NCBI GenBank assembly: GCA_905221605.1
Contig: CAJNDS010002577.1
Span: 202,001 to 266,000, forward strand
Origin: Symbiodinium natans
Lineage: Eukaryota; Sar; Dinophyceae; Suessiales; Symbiodiniaceae
Direction: 5' to 3'
Length of the DNA: 64,000 nucleotides
The position numbers were made by a program, and so were the translations under genes. The notes beneath the pieces are model-generated. The model ran no database searches, was not told where the DNA came from, and saw only the letters and a program-made list of their open reading frames with translations. Below are positions 1-11,497 of the stretch, piece by piece (within the stretch, counting starts at the first letter, position 1; each line of letters opens with the position of its first letter).

Positions 1-284
1 GTCCATCTGCGTGCTGCAAGTTCACCGGAAGAGTCACAATAATGGACTTGCTGCTGACAATCCTGGGTGGCTGGACGTGCAGGTCAAGCTGCCGGGCCTA
101 GGTAAGGCGAGAGCAGAAGTGGAAGCTCCATCGAGTCACTTAAGGTGCCCTCTGCCCTTTGAACACGCAAGGGCACGGCCCGCATCCCCACAAGCAGAGC
201 CATCGCAGCTTCCCAGCTGGAACCCCGAGCCTCACTTCACACTCTGGGCACTCTGGGGACATGGGCAGGGGTCAAGGAGGGCAC

Positions 285-650
285 TTAGGAGTAAATGAAG
301 ACAGCCTGGTCCCGCACACACCCTGCGAGGATGGCAGACAATGTAATGTGATCGGCTACACCACCATCAGCTTCGAAAGCCTGACCACATGGGCATTCCG
401 TGCAGTCAGTGCATTCAGCGCAGTCAAGTGCATCAACGTGAATTGCGCGCGTTTGGGTGTGCAGGAACCGGAAGTCAAACTCCGTAACGGAAAGTCTTGC
501 ACCTTCAGGTGCTCGAGGGCTCGAGGCCAGTGAGAAGACTCTCCCAAAGTTGAAGCAAGGGTGCCCAGGATCATGTTGTTGCTCTGCACCTGCAAACGAT
601 GGGCAAGGAAGCTTATTCAAATCTCGAACAGGCAGCTCGGGGCAACTCAT
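285..650 (-). CDS. PPR-like exon fragment, minus strand
   Basis: The minus strand carries the short motif LASTLGESSHWPRALEHL (roughly 500-590), which resembles one helix-turn-helix of a pentatricopeptide repeat as written in dinoflagellate PPR proteins (…A/SxxGxxxxWxxALxLL). PPR proteins bind RNA, usually in plastids or mitochondria, and act in RNA processing. A second minus frame here is Cys-rich (CAECTDCTECPCG) and may be the true exon instead. Together with the fragments at 2.3-2.6 kb it suggests one intron-rich minus-strand PPR gene running off the left end of the window. Exon limits cannot be fixed. Confidence 0.3.
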   Translation of the reverse strand: MSCPELPVRDLNKLPCPSFAGAEQQHDPGHPCFNFGRVFSLASSPRAPEGARLSVTEFDFRFLHTQTRAIHVDALDCAECTDCTECPCGQAFEADGGVADHITLSAILAGCVRDQAVFIYS

Positions 651-2300
651 ATCAACTCATCTGAGTACGGGCAAGAGGTGCTGTTTGGTCGCCAGGCATG
701 TCTGGTGCACTTTGGGGCTAGCACAGAGGAATGCTAAGAGGACGGTTTGAATACAAAGGTGTGCATAACTGGAGACATAAAAACATATGACAATCCCGTT
801 GACGCATAGCTGCGTTGCGGCTCAATTTAAAACGATTCGACACCACTACTCACAGAGAGCATGTTCACATTCGGGATGGCGGAAAGGACAGTCCATCGTT
901 ACTGCTGCGACCAGCAGGCGAACTGTGACAGAGAGAAAGATGGGAGAAGGCGGTCAGGAAGAAGACTCTGTGCTTGAGCGCCGCTGCAATTAGCCAAAAT
1001 TAGCCAAAGAGGAGCTGATGTAACAGGCGTGCTGAAATGACATTACAATCATTACAAAGTCCCACCGCTCATACAAGTTTTCGAGATCGGCCTGTCTGCT
1101 TTGCATCTCAGCGAAGAGATGCCTCGGCTACGAACCGACCTGCCCTGCTCTTGGGGCCACAGAAGATACTCAGGGTTCTTGCCGACTTTGAAGCCCGCTA
1201 GGGGCCTGGCGAAGCTAGAGTCCAGTGACGCCCAGCCCCAGATGCACCAATTGAAGCCTCAAGAAATAGACGTGACAAGGCGGCCACCTACTTGTGAGCC
1301 ATGAGTCTACACGAGCTCAAGTCAGCTCAAGTCCAAGCTTGAGGCTGGGGCATTGTAGGTCACACTATTCGGGTGCAACTGTCTCGAAGGGAAGGATGCT
1401 GCGAGGTCTAGTGCACTCTGCCATTCGAGTGCCTAGGAACGCGGCCATGCACTAAGCACTGGCACCCAGCAACAAAAAATCCGGCAACAAACCAAGAGCG
1501 CAACTCGCCTTGGCAACGCAACTGATCGTCGCGTTGAGACACGCGTCCTGGGCCGCACTCGAGATCGCCAAGAGAGGGCTCCCCCGATGCTCTGTGGGGT
1601 TTGTCCAAGAAGCTGAGCGCCCGGCAGAAGGCCCAGCACGGCTGCCCCCGCTGCCCCTGCCGCCCGCGCCGCCTGCCTCCGTGGCTTCCGCATCCTCCAG
1701 AAGCTGCACTGCCAGAGTCCTAGGCAAAGACAAGAAGCACGTCAAAAGCATCCGAGGAAAGCTTTCTTGGAGCTTCGCCCTCTGAAAGTCAGACTGGGAC
1801 AGCGGCCACAGATTTCCTTTTTCGCAGGCGGAAATTGCCTGAGCTTGGCTGCATCTGGAACCTGTTACAGTCCAGTTACTTAAGCTCCCGCTCCAGATGA
1901 CTTCTTTTGCTTGTTGGGGTGCCGGCGGAGGAGAACATGAAAGTATTCAGCTGTTCTGGTGAGTCACGTGCCTGCTGCAAGGACCAACCACTTTCCAAGC
2001 ATCCCTCCGCACAATGAGAGCGATGAATCAGAACATTGCTTTGGCAATTTGAGTTTCAGGTCAATACTCGTAGCTACGTAAGCGGACCAACTCTCAAAAC
2101 TCGGGGAAGAATACAGAATCTCTCCTCCTCCATGAGCCTTAGGCTGAGATCCTGAGAAATGGATACACACTTGGCCTGGTTCCATCACTGCACTGAGCCG
2201 GTCCTGGGTCCTAGGCCCACTTGGTACCACGTGTCAAGGCCGTCATCATTGTAGTGAAGCTGACTACCTAGCATCATAGGCCACGAACACACGAACACTG
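651..2300. other. No clear gene; Ala/Gly-rich open frames
   Basis: Open frames exist on both strands at about 1.41-1.79 kb. They are Ala-, Gly- and Arg-rich because of local GC-rich simple sequence and show no family motif. I read this stretch as introns of the surrounding minus-strand PPR-like gene, but a small exon could be hidden here. Confidence 0.3.
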
Positions 2301-2329
2301 GAGCATTTGACGAAGAAGAAAAGCCTCGG

Positions 2330-2560
2330 CTCGCAGCATTGGGCGGAGCACCGCGCAAACCCATTTGGCGGAAAAGTCGCAAGGCTCGCTGCCACTGCCG
2401 TGCCCTGAGATCTGAGGTAACACGATCCGAGATATTCCGAGATCAGAGGCTACGCTGCAAAGCCGCCCAGCTTTAAGCACAGGTTTGCAAGACCGGTCCT
2501 TTCACAGGCTGCGATGACGATGTTGAAGAGCATCACCTGAGTTGCAGCATGTGTCACGGG
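2330..2560 (-). CDS. PPR motif split by an intron, minus strand
   Basis: Reading the minus strand, about 2550-2491 encodes QVMLFNIVIAACERTG and about 2391-2337 encodes RALRLFRQMGLRGAPPN. Placed end to end these make one pentatricopeptide repeat (…FNxxIxACxxxGxWxxALxLFxxM…), so the roughly 100 bases between them are probably an intron. The frames differ, as expected for spliced exons. Likely an RNA-binding organellar PPR protein; target unknown. The Pfam-level call is moderately safe, the gene structure is not. Confidence 0.42.
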
Positions 2561-3279
2561 TATCCCTATGGTTGGGCGACGTTGAACTGAAGGATCAAAT
2601 GCGTGCCCGAGCTCAAGCAACTCAAGTCTCGCACTCGACAGCTTGTCAAATGCCTTTTGTCGCTTGAGAAGCTCGTCCGAGGCCAGTTGAAGAAGCCCTA
2701 TGCCAGTTCTCCATTTCCGAACCGGCAGGGTCCGTGGAAGCCACACACGTTCCGCGCTGGAAAGGTGGGCAAGTCTTGCACTGGAAACTCATTGGAACCA
2801 CCAGCCCGCAACTCATCGGGATGCGCGCTTGTCTTCGCCAGTGTGCCACGCGAACTTGACTGAAGTCACCTTCGCACTGCAGACTTTGCACGACTGTACA
2901 TGCAGCTGACAGAGACGGTTGACACAAAATTGGTTCGGTCGAGGGACAAGGGTCAGCGCCAGCACGGTGCTGCGGATTTGGGGGGTCACTGCTCCCAGCG
3001 GCAGCAGCAGCAAACAAAAGGCCAGCGCAGCAGCGTGAAGTGTCCAACTCCTGGACTTGAGCTCAACATAGCTCAGTGATGGTAGACTTCCAACAGATCT
3101 CCCTGACAGGGATGCAACTAAAGTGCGGTCCTTGCATCATAGAAGTCTTTCAGCAGCGTCCGCACGGTTTCCCCACTCGGATCGGAGACCGCCAATGCCT
3201 TGGCCGACCAGAGCTGATCATGGGAATGATCAAGACTCAGCAAAAGGGCAGGAGTGATCCACTTAGTGATCCACAGCAC

Positions 3280-3440
3280 AGCAATCGGCTGACAGCACTT
3301 GGAAACGGGCCTTGGCCAACTTGGGCGGGGCCTGTTTCAGCAAGGCTTTGGCAGCCTGCCACTTCCTTTCCGTGGCGACATTGGACGGCTGCCGCCTAGC
3401 AAAGGGATGCAGAGTGTCACTGCAACACAGCCGTATGCCG
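3280..3440 (-). CDS. Unrecognised exon, minus strand
   Basis: A minus-strand frame encodes a plausible globular stretch (DTLHPFARRQPSNVATERKW, then KALLKQAPPKLAKARF). It lies 3' of the patatin-like exon at 3.9-4.2 kb on the same strand and may be a downstream exon of that gene. No motif identifies it; the call rests on amino-acid composition only. Confidence 0.25.
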
Positions 3441-3959
3441 TGCAAGTCGTGAGCAACCACATCAAAGCCTCAATGATGCCGAACTATCGCTACGCTCACG
3501 TCGTGAGCCGCAGATTCCTTCCAGCCTCAAAGACAGGCCCATGCAAAGTGAATCTTGCATCCACAGGCGCCTCCTGAACACTGAAGCGGGTTAGTGCTGG
3601 CATGTCTCTGAGCTCGAGGTGGCGCCCGAAACCACATCAAGGCATCCATATAACCTGAGAAATAGCTTGAACCGTTCTTGATGTTTCTTGAAACAATGCT
3701 GCTTGTCTCTTCAGAGATTACTCGCTGCTCGCCTTGCCAGTAAAGCCCACGCAGTACACGAACCGGTGGGGGCAGAATGCACCACCAAGGCGGAATGAAT
3801 GGCGGCCGAATGTCTGACCTTCAAGATGCACAATCCAGACATGGCCAACGGGCAGTATCCAGCGGCTACTATAACCTGTGTCCTAGCTCGCGCCATGTCC
3901 ACTCACTCTAGAGCTCAGCTGAGTGAGACGCATGACTCCTCCAATTCCGGAGACTTTCA

Positions 3960-4245
3960 CTATGTGGTCCTCTTTGGCACCGCGCCATGGCACAAAGAGC
4001 GAACTCCACATCATGCCATCATAGTAGTACCTCACGTCAGCCCTTTGCCTTGCAAAAGAAGGCAAAGAGCTAAGTATGGCATGAGCGGCGGGAGCATTGC
4101 CGGCAAGCGGCTTTCCCCCAATATTCTTTGGAAGCACCCCACAGATGCCAGGAATATGGCAGGAAGCCATGAGAAGCTGAATGGCCGTCTCGTTATCTGG
4201 AAACTCATCTACCACCTCGCCTGAGTCAGAAACAGTTGCAAACAA
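3960..4245 (-). CDS. Patatin-like phospholipase exon(s), minus strand
   Basis: The minus strand encodes LLMASCHIPGICGVLPKNIG followed about 25 residues later by VRYYYDGMMWSSLFVPW and DHIVKVS. This matches the second half of a patatin (PNPLA) catalytic domain: a (A/S)xxIPxx segment and then the YxDG motif that carries the catalytic aspartate, ending in a hydrophobic strand. Patatins hydrolyse acyl chains from membrane lipids with a Ser-Asp dyad. The Ala/Pro/Ser-rich stretch between the two motifs is absent from family members and is probably a short unspliced intron. The GxSxG serine exon should lie at higher coordinates (4.3-5.3 kb); I could not recognise it. Could be a pseudogene if that exon is missing. 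Confidence 0.45.
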
Positions 4246-4249
4246 AGCT

Positions 4250-5580
4250 GGCTACGAAGCTGCGCCCCACCGTCGACGATGTCTAGGGACCGTGCCCATG
4301 ATGAACGGCGGGCGAAAAAGTGCCCGAGTGATCAAGATCCGCAGCCTGCAAGTCACATGCTACCCTGCTACCCTCAAATTCTTAGCCTCTACTATCTTCT
4401 GGGCCTTCCAGCGATGACCTTGTACGCCCCCGGAAACTGATATCTGGGATCAAGCATGTGTGGCAGATTTCCGCTCACAGGCATATGAGTGCGGTGAACA
4501 TGATGTAATCGAACCTAAGCCGAGCCGCTGCCGCAATGCCTCTTCCGCACAGACTGGCATTTTCCATGGCTGCCGGCGGCAGATCTTGTACCTCTGCAGC
4601 AGGAACATCATCGCACAGGTAGAAAGCAACAAACTGGCAAAGCCTGGAACTTCTAAACACCTGCTGCTGCACATAGAAACAGCTACTGACAGGCATACTT
4701 GCCTTCACAGTCGGCAGGCATCAAAACAGCAGCTACGGGGCCCAACTGAGTCAAATCCAGAAAGCATGTTCAGATCCCAAATCTTAGCGCAGCAGATACA
4801 GGTGGAGGCAACAAGGAGCGTAGTATTCTTAGCCTAGCAGGGACGCTGATCTTATACAGGCTGATGAGGCAACGCAGCGCAGTGAGTAGATGCAACTCAA
4901 CAGCCCCCGACTTCCCAGTCGGGAAATCCATATCGAATACTAGCACAGCCTCAACAATATCCCAAGCCCTCTCACCGTGGACATCACCTCCACCACCAGC
5001 AACTCAGGAGTCCTAGCCCTTGCCAAAAACACTGCCTACGTTATACACACAAAGGAGCTTCAGCTTGATTAACAGTCAGGTTTCGAGGTCGTCCCCACAG
5101 GCTCCGAGGCGCAGATGTTGTTTCACCCACGGATGGGGTATGGAGGGGTTATCGGTGATTGCTGGGCATATGGCCGTGCAAAAATGTCATCCGTGTATAC
5201 GTGAGTCCTTGCTTGTAACCGCTCGCAGATTGGCATCGCGAGGCTCGAAAGTTTTCGTGCCAAAAATGCTGAAACCTGTGCTTTCTATAGTAAGCCTAGA
5301 CGATCCTCAACTCTCTCCATGGTTCTAGTAGCTGTCCTCGACTAGCTGCTTGTGTAGAGGGCTGGCGACAAGTCCAGATATCCCGGGTTCCAGGTCCAAT
5401 CGTTGTGGCTGTGCCAGGCGCAGATGAGATACCCGGTACTGTTACCATTTTGCCTTTCGGAAGCTGCTTGTGGAAGTTTAAGATGAATAAGGGGGCGGGG
5501 GGCCGTGGGGGAAGGATGCATGGGGTTAAGTTCACCATCAAGGCATCAAAGGGATGGGCGGCGGTGTTTATATTTACCAT
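4250..5580. other. No confidently assigned gene
   Basis: A minus-strand frame at 4450-4708 (with the run QDLPPAAMENASLCGRGIA) could be an exon of the patatin-like gene but shows no motif. The rest shows no coding or repeat structure I can support. Confidence 0.25.
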
Positions 5581-5583
5581 TGT

Positions 5584-5705
5584 CTTCATATATATATATA
5601 TGTGTGTGTATATATGTATGTACATTTTTGATATGTTTTTGTATTTAAGTTATACAATAACTATACTCAGTTATGTATGTATATTTGTATTTATGTGTGT
5701 CTTCG
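5584..5705. repeat. AT-rich TA/TGTA microsatellite
   Basis: Alternating TA, TG and GTAT runs make a low-complexity tract. It forces overlapping Ile/Tyr-rich open frames on both strands that should not be read as protein. Confidence 0.85.
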
Positions 5706-5714
5706 CAGATGTAC

Positions 5715-6036
5715 ATGCAGACGAATATTCCATCTGTTCCCCTCGAGTCCCTGCAGCCCGGGCACTGAGCCAGAACGTGCTCGAAAACATCTGGAACCGA
5801 TGTCCCAGAAGCCAGCAAGAGGGCCGTGAGCGCTCCGGCGCTCCTTGCAGCCAAATCAGGCAGGGGTTGCATGGGTTGCCTCAAGCCAAACGTCCTCACC
5901 AGGCAGGCGAGTTTCGAGCCGCTGAAGCCAAGGCCATCCGGGTAGTGGCTTGGATCAGGTGTGCTTCCGGGTGCTGGCATCAAATGTTCCTCAGAGCGAA
6001 CATGGAGACCAAGCTCTTCTTCCTACAACTTGTCAC
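5715..6036 (-). CDS. Unrecognised exon, minus strand
   Basis: From a possible acceptor (…TTGTAG|GAAGAAG, about 6036) the minus strand stays open and encodes EEELGLHVRSEEHL, then PDPSHYPDGLGFSGSKLACL, then ALLLASGTSVPDVFEHVLAQ. Composition is protein-like, with no family recognised. Upstream of the TAG the same frame is also open for about 13 sensible codons (VVMFCDTGDKL), so the TAG is either part of the splice acceptor or a disabling stop. The frame ends in the AT microsatellite. Confidence 0.33.
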
Positions 6037-6274
6037 CAGTGTCGCAGAACATGACAACTCGTGCAGCCAGGTACCTGCAAGAAAGCAGCGACCCCGAACC
6101 TTCACAAGGTGATGCTTACAGAGTCTGTTTGCTAAGAGCTCCTAGCGTGTCAGTGGAGTCCATGCAGATGAGAGGCTGATACACATACAGCCACCCCGCA
6201 GAGTCGAAGGAGAATGTGACCCGTTCCGCCGGCATGCCAGGCTTCACAGCATCCTGAGCCACGAAGAAGCTCGG

Positions 6275-6535
6275 TCAGCAGTGGATTCGGAAACCGAAAA
6301 CGCGCGGATTGGGAAACTGGAAATGCTTGATTCTGGAAGCGGATTCGGAAACCGAAAGCTCGGATTCGGGAAACCTGATCAGAAAACTGGAAACCACGGA
6401 TTCGGGAAACCGGAAACAGCTGATTCGGAAACTGGCGGATTCGGAACCTGTGATTGGGGAAACTGGAGTGCACGGATTCAAAAACCGCTGAATCGGGAAA
6501 CTGGAACACGCGGATTCGGAAACCGCTCATGCGCA
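6275..6535 (+). repeat. Minisatellite, GATTCGGGAAAC-type, forward arm
   Basis: About 13 imperfect units of 17-22 bases built on GATTCGGAAAC(C/T)GG. It produces a shadow open frame with a repeated FGKP/ETGN pattern. The same motif recurs in reverse complement at 6.83-7.16 kb. Confidence 0.85.
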
Positions 6536-6825
6536 GTGGAAGTGGCTTCCCCGCGAACCCCCCCAACCGGCCTCACCCCATCGCCGCGCCATCTTGGCAG
6601 TTGCTTAAATGGCGGATCCCGGAATCGACTGTATACTTTCCTGACTGGCAAAAGTTGCCTGCCAGGGAGCAACCCAGAATCGCAACATTTCCTGAAAGCG
6701 GGCTTGACATGAACGTTATCATCACGCTCCTAACCACACCCCCGCACCACCCCCCCACCTGCACCGCCCCCCACCCCCCTGGCCTTTGCAGTTGCTTGAA
6801 GGGTGGGCATTTCAACCGGCTTTCC

Positions 6826-7162
6826 TGAATAGTTTCCCGAATCGCCTACTTTCCTGAATCACATGGTTTCCCGAATTGCCTGGTTTCCTGAATCGCGCGG
6901 CTTGCTGAATCGAGGAGTTTCCCAAATTGCGGGTTTCCTGAATCGCGTGGTTTCCTGAATTGCGGAGTTTCGTGAGTCTCGTGGTTTCCTGAATCGCGTG
7001 TTTTCAGCTTCATGAACCGCGTGGTTTCCTGCGCAAACAGTTTCCTGGATCGGGCAGTTTCCTGAATCGCCTGGTTTCCTGAATCCTGGTTTCCTGAAAC
7101 CCGTCGATTCCTGATCTCTTGAATCCTGGTTTCCTAAATCGCGTCCAGTTTCTGAATCACCA
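6826..7162 (-). repeat. Minisatellite, inverted arm (GTTTCCTGAATCG-type)
   Basis: About 17 imperfect units of (G)TTTCCTGAATCGCG, the reverse complement of the array at 6.28-6.53 kb. The ~290 bases between the arms also hold a weak duplicate (TTG/TTTGCAGTTGCTT, about 6597 and 6786). The pair forms a large imperfect inverted repeat. Confidence 0.85.
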
Positions 7163-7749
7163 AGAAAGAGGGCCAATAATTCTTTGTGCTCCCGCTCCCG
7201 TTGAAGTAGAACAAAGGGGTCTTTGCAGCCCAAGGTCTCGCAGCGGATGGGTCTCACGGAAGTGGAAATCCTGCTCAAAAAAGGAATCAGTAGCAGCCGG
7301 AGACCAAGACTCAGCAGAGATCACCGCTGCAGGGGCTACTTGTCAACTCGGTCCGTGTACAACACCACGCCATTCAACAGCACCTCGGTCCCGGACTGGG
7401 GGGGTGCTCCCTAGCCAAAGCAGGCGGCAACCCGAGGATTGAAAGTGGCGGCCTGCTAAAAACCACCTGTGCGTGGACGTGTAGATCTGGCAGTTGGATA
7501 CGGAAACTTTGTCTCAGAAAGGGGGCACACTATACTCAAATCAGGCATGCTGCAAAGACATGCAGCATTGCCAGACCAATCGGCAAACGCCCGGTCACAG
7601 CCATAAACCTCAAGAGTGGACCCAGTCTATCGATAGATCCACAGGAAATCAAACATCAGATTCCTTACGCTCTGAGCGCTCGACAAAGTGTGAAGCACAC
7701 ATATGACGGACGATGCGATCTGGAGCTCCGCAATGGGTGCCTTGCCGTA

Positions 7750-9665
7750 CGTTCACTGGCGACGGCTGAGGATACACAAGCGTGTCCGGCCTTCCGAAAG
7801 ATTGGCAGCTTGCGCACGCCGAACAAAGCCATGCTGAACGACATATACCTCAGCCACGTGTCAGCACAGCAACGCACCGCCCACACAAAGTTCTGCTGTG
7901 GGATTCAAGGTCTTGCTGCACGAACGCTTGCTTGAGCATGTGTGAGAAACGAGTACCCGAATCGACTCTCAGAGAGATCTGCTCAGAGAGATCTGCGCTT
8001 TCGAGCGAGGCGCTGCAGTGTCTGAGCGATAGAGGTCACCAGCGCCGGCACCAGCGTTGGTCCCACGCAAGCATAGTGGAAGCCAAAGAACCAACCCCAC
8101 CTTGGAGAGGAAAGACAGGAGCTTAAGTTGTTCATTTGCAAGATTGAAAGCCCTTTGGGTTCTGCTGAGCTCGGGCGGAGCAAATCGAACACCGAGGCGC
8201 ATATTCAGAACGCGATAGTACATGTGAAAGAGAGATACATCTGAAAATTTCTTTCGGAGTATCATGAAAAACCTCGGTCATGAAAGATCTCAAGCTGGCC
8301 GAGCTGAGGTTCAGAAAGGGTCCGCTAGACGCTAGCTGTGGCAGAGGAGCGAATCCAAAAGCTCGAGCTGTCTGCAATGATACTGCAGCCAAATTAGAGG
8401 CTCTGCAACATTCTTTGGCCTTCCAGCAAAGCTTCGGCACAGCAATCTCACGCAGCTATCCAATGCTCGACTGTGAGATAACGCATGTGTCAAGGCTGTC
8501 ACTGTCTGAGCTGATGGCAGAGTGTCTAAACGGAAGTCGGAACTTGTCATGTCATATAGGATTGCTGCAATCTCGTAGACGTTCATTAAAACCTGCATAC
8601 AGTTGTACACCGCCATGAGCTCAAAAATCACCTCGGATGTCTGTGTCAGGAGCACGCGTGGACTTCGGGTGCTATGTGAGACTCTAAAGAAGGTAGATGG
8701 TGATGATAAAGGTGCAAGGATACTAAAGTTGCTATATGGGGATTCTAGATGTGGCATATGGGGTTTGTGATGTGGATGTATTGTGATTCTCAGGAGGGTA
8801 TATGGGGTGTGCGGAGTTTGCTGGACTTCCCGAGTGAATCGAGTGATTCTCTTTAGGTTTTATGGTGATTCGTAGGCGCTGCTCGGTAGCTATACATGGT
8901 TCAAATATTGGTGTTTTTGTAGTTCTGCGCGTCGTGTACAAGATCTCTTGCGGACTGGATTTCTCCAAGCTGTACGTGGGGACTCTGAGGCTTTAATCCA
9001 GACCTTCTAAGGAGGATATTAAGACGCATGGCTACCGATGGCGACTGAGACAGTAGGCTCGTGTGTTCTTCCGGCTAGTCACAGATCGCACTGGCGACCG
9101 CCGTTCCATCCACCGCACCCCAATGAAGACGAGAAAACAGTACGCGCACGTCACTAGCACCTGGCCACATTCTCGTGATGGATCTAGCAACTGCAACTGT
9201 CTAGCAAAAGCATGCAGTGTCAACGGCTGCAAGCTCAAACGGGCGTTGAATCTGAAGAGTCCGAGGCTGGCGCTGCGCTCCCCCACCTGACAACGGCTGC
9301 ACGAGACCGAATGACAGGAGTGGCCACATGAAAAGTACAAACCGTCAGGCTTTCTCTTTCATCCTGAGCCGCTGGATGTCTGCAAGCTGCCGCGTGCCCA
9401 GTTCAAAAGGGGCTGCAGGCTCCGTGTGGGTCGTCTTCCCAAGTTGCGACATCACAGAGAGCACGTAGGCCATGTACCTGACTGTCACGAACGGCTTTTC
9501 TGACGTGTTGAAAACCTCTACGTTCCTAAAAAACACAGATTGCATGGCATCTTGTAGGTGGGACGCATGGCTGCCAGCAGCACAGCCGTGGCCAGAGGTG
9601 TGCCCAGCGTCAATCCAGTGGCAGCGCTCTCGGCGATGAGGTTCACCTCCCCCCCCAGAGGTCTC
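7750..9665 (-). CDS. Multi-exon membrane protein, minus strand, function unknown
   Basis: Five minus-strand blocks read as consecutive exons. Exon A (~9660-9567) encodes GGEVNLIAESAATGLTLGTP and ends in phase 2 before a GC donor; exon B (9525-9351) encodes NVEVFNTSEKPFVTVRYMAY … DIQRLRMKEK and ends before a GC donor; exon C (9286 to ~9100) encodes VGERSASLGLFRFNARLSLQ … CGQVLVTCAYCFLVFIGVRW. A-B-C join in phase through GC-AG introns with G after the acceptor. Further likely exons are ~8650-8490 (SEVIFELMAVYNCMQVLMNV), ~8265-8090 (FSDVSLFHMYYRVLNMRLGV) and ~7870-7760 (TWLRYMSFSMALFGVRKLPI). Several hydrophobic runs imply an integral membrane protein. The LFRFNARLSLQ segment faintly recalls the S4-S5 region of polycystin-type channels, too weak to assign. 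The A-B intron would be only 41 bases. Confidence 0.42.
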
Positions 9666-9799
9666 TCTTTAGAGCCCCCAAAAGAACACTCTGGCACAGC
9701 AGAGACTCCCAACCTTGCCTGGGAGAGTTGCCGCCTTCTCTGGTCCTAAGCTGCACGTCATCACAATCGACAGATGCGTCGGCAAAGACAGCCTTTGCC

Positions 9800-11490
9800 T
9801 GGCCGAGCACGCTCCTACAATGTCCTACAAATGTTGATCATGCACGACAAGGCGCCACAAATGTCTCCTCAAACATGTGAGCAAACCTTGGCTCAGCTTC
9901 GCTCATGGCACGGAACCGAAAAATCCGGCTCGTTTGCCAAGCTGCATTTCAGGTGGTGCGACCTCGAGCGTCGGGTCGTGGAACATTGCATTTGACATCA
10001 CATGACATCACATGATCCACTATCGGCAAGTGCAAAACTAGAACGGACTTGAACGGACGACCTGAGGGTGGCAATGCAGGTCAAGGAGGTCAAAGGACAG
10101 CTAGCAAAGGGCCCTTTGCTCGTTTGCTTGTGGCCCCATGCAGGGCGTTTCCAATTAGTGGGCTTGCAAGCCGCCTTTGAGACTGATATCAGCTTTGGAA
10201 CACAAGGACGCCTCTAGCGCAGTAGGAATCCCCAGAACCACAAAGTGCCGTGACACTGCATGGACGAATAGCAACGCGCAGAAGTGTGCACTGTCCAAGC
10301 CTGCAGCGGTGCCGCTTCTTGCGGGATCGGCCATGACTGGTCTTCACGCTCCATGTTTGCCTGCTTCAAGTCGGTGGGAAGCTGTAATTGTTGAGATGAA
10401 TCATCAAACAGCTGGACTTGCTTCTGCCAGTCAGAGTACTGTGGGCCTGGGCAAGGCCGTTATGGCACCAAGGAACCCGGTCGGCCGGCTGCAAACATCC
10501 AACAAACGAATGCAGCGAGATGCAGCTATCACTTGAGGGGAAGGTTTGATAACGACTTCTCGCGAGATTCAAGCCTTCGGCCCTAGGGCAGGACACAATA
10601 TGACAGCGACGTCTTCTGTGTCTTGGACGCGAAGCTTGAAAGGATGTGCTTGTGAAGATGTTTGTATGATCTAGTCTCCATCAGCTTGGAACTGTGAGGC
10701 TTTAAAGGCTGCAGTCAAGCAAAACTGGCACAACTAAAGGAAGGTTCCTGGCACCCGGCGCCCCCACAACCAGTGAACATAGTGAACCCGTGAACCTACT
10801 CTGACAGCTGCAGCGGCCAAGGCTTCCGCATCCGGCGTGGGTCCATGCTTGGCAGCCGCCGAAAGCACACTTAGCCTGTTGGGCAAGATGTCACAAGAAA
10901 AAGGCCACAAAACACGGCGAGTGCCTTTTGAGCCCGGCTTCTTCTAAAGGGCCGGGGACTTTTCACCACCACCACGCGGTCTTGCTTGGAGTTACAGTGC
11001 CCAGCAGCCGAGCTAGAGCTTCTTTAACGGTGGTCAAGCAGGACACCATCAACCCGACAAGCCACCGCAGCAGAGTCAACTGCCAAAATAGCGGTTGCAG
11101 AACCATTCGCTTGCACATTGCTCGCCCTGCAGGTACCGCTCAGTTCCAGGCGAATGCGGCCATTGCACACTCTTCCCACAGGCAGATGCCACCGCTCCAA
11201 GGGGTGCCTCAGCAAGTCACTAAGGAACCCGGGCCGGGCTTCAAGATGTCTACCATTTTTTTGCACAACTTGTGTGTATTGTATCATTGTCAGGGCTGCT
11301 GTTGCCTGCACTCCTGCACTGCGCTCTGTGTTTCGCCCGCACAAGGCCGGGAAGCACTCTCAAAGCAATGCTCGTTAACAGGCAGAACTGCGGTCTGCAA
11401 CGCTCACTAGCCTCCAATGGTGAGAAACCAGACCGGCTTTGCAGCCGTTTCTCACAAGACCACTCAAAGCTCAAGCAGCCCAGAGGGCCT
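9800..11490. other. No confidently assigned gene
   Basis: Mixed short open frames on both strands without motif or repeat. Short direct repeat TGACATCACA at about 9994. Probably intron or intergenic sequence between minus-strand genes. Confidence 0.3.
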
Positions 11491-11497
11491 GTCCAAC

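Noticed and set aside
990-1010. TTAGCCAAAATTAGCCAAAG as a possible spliced-leader relic
   Set aside because: Does not match the dinoflagellate spliced leader on either strand beyond a few bases.
6281-6712. ORF with repeated FGKP/ETGN peptides
   Set aside because: Translation of the minisatellite; open frames occur on both strands.
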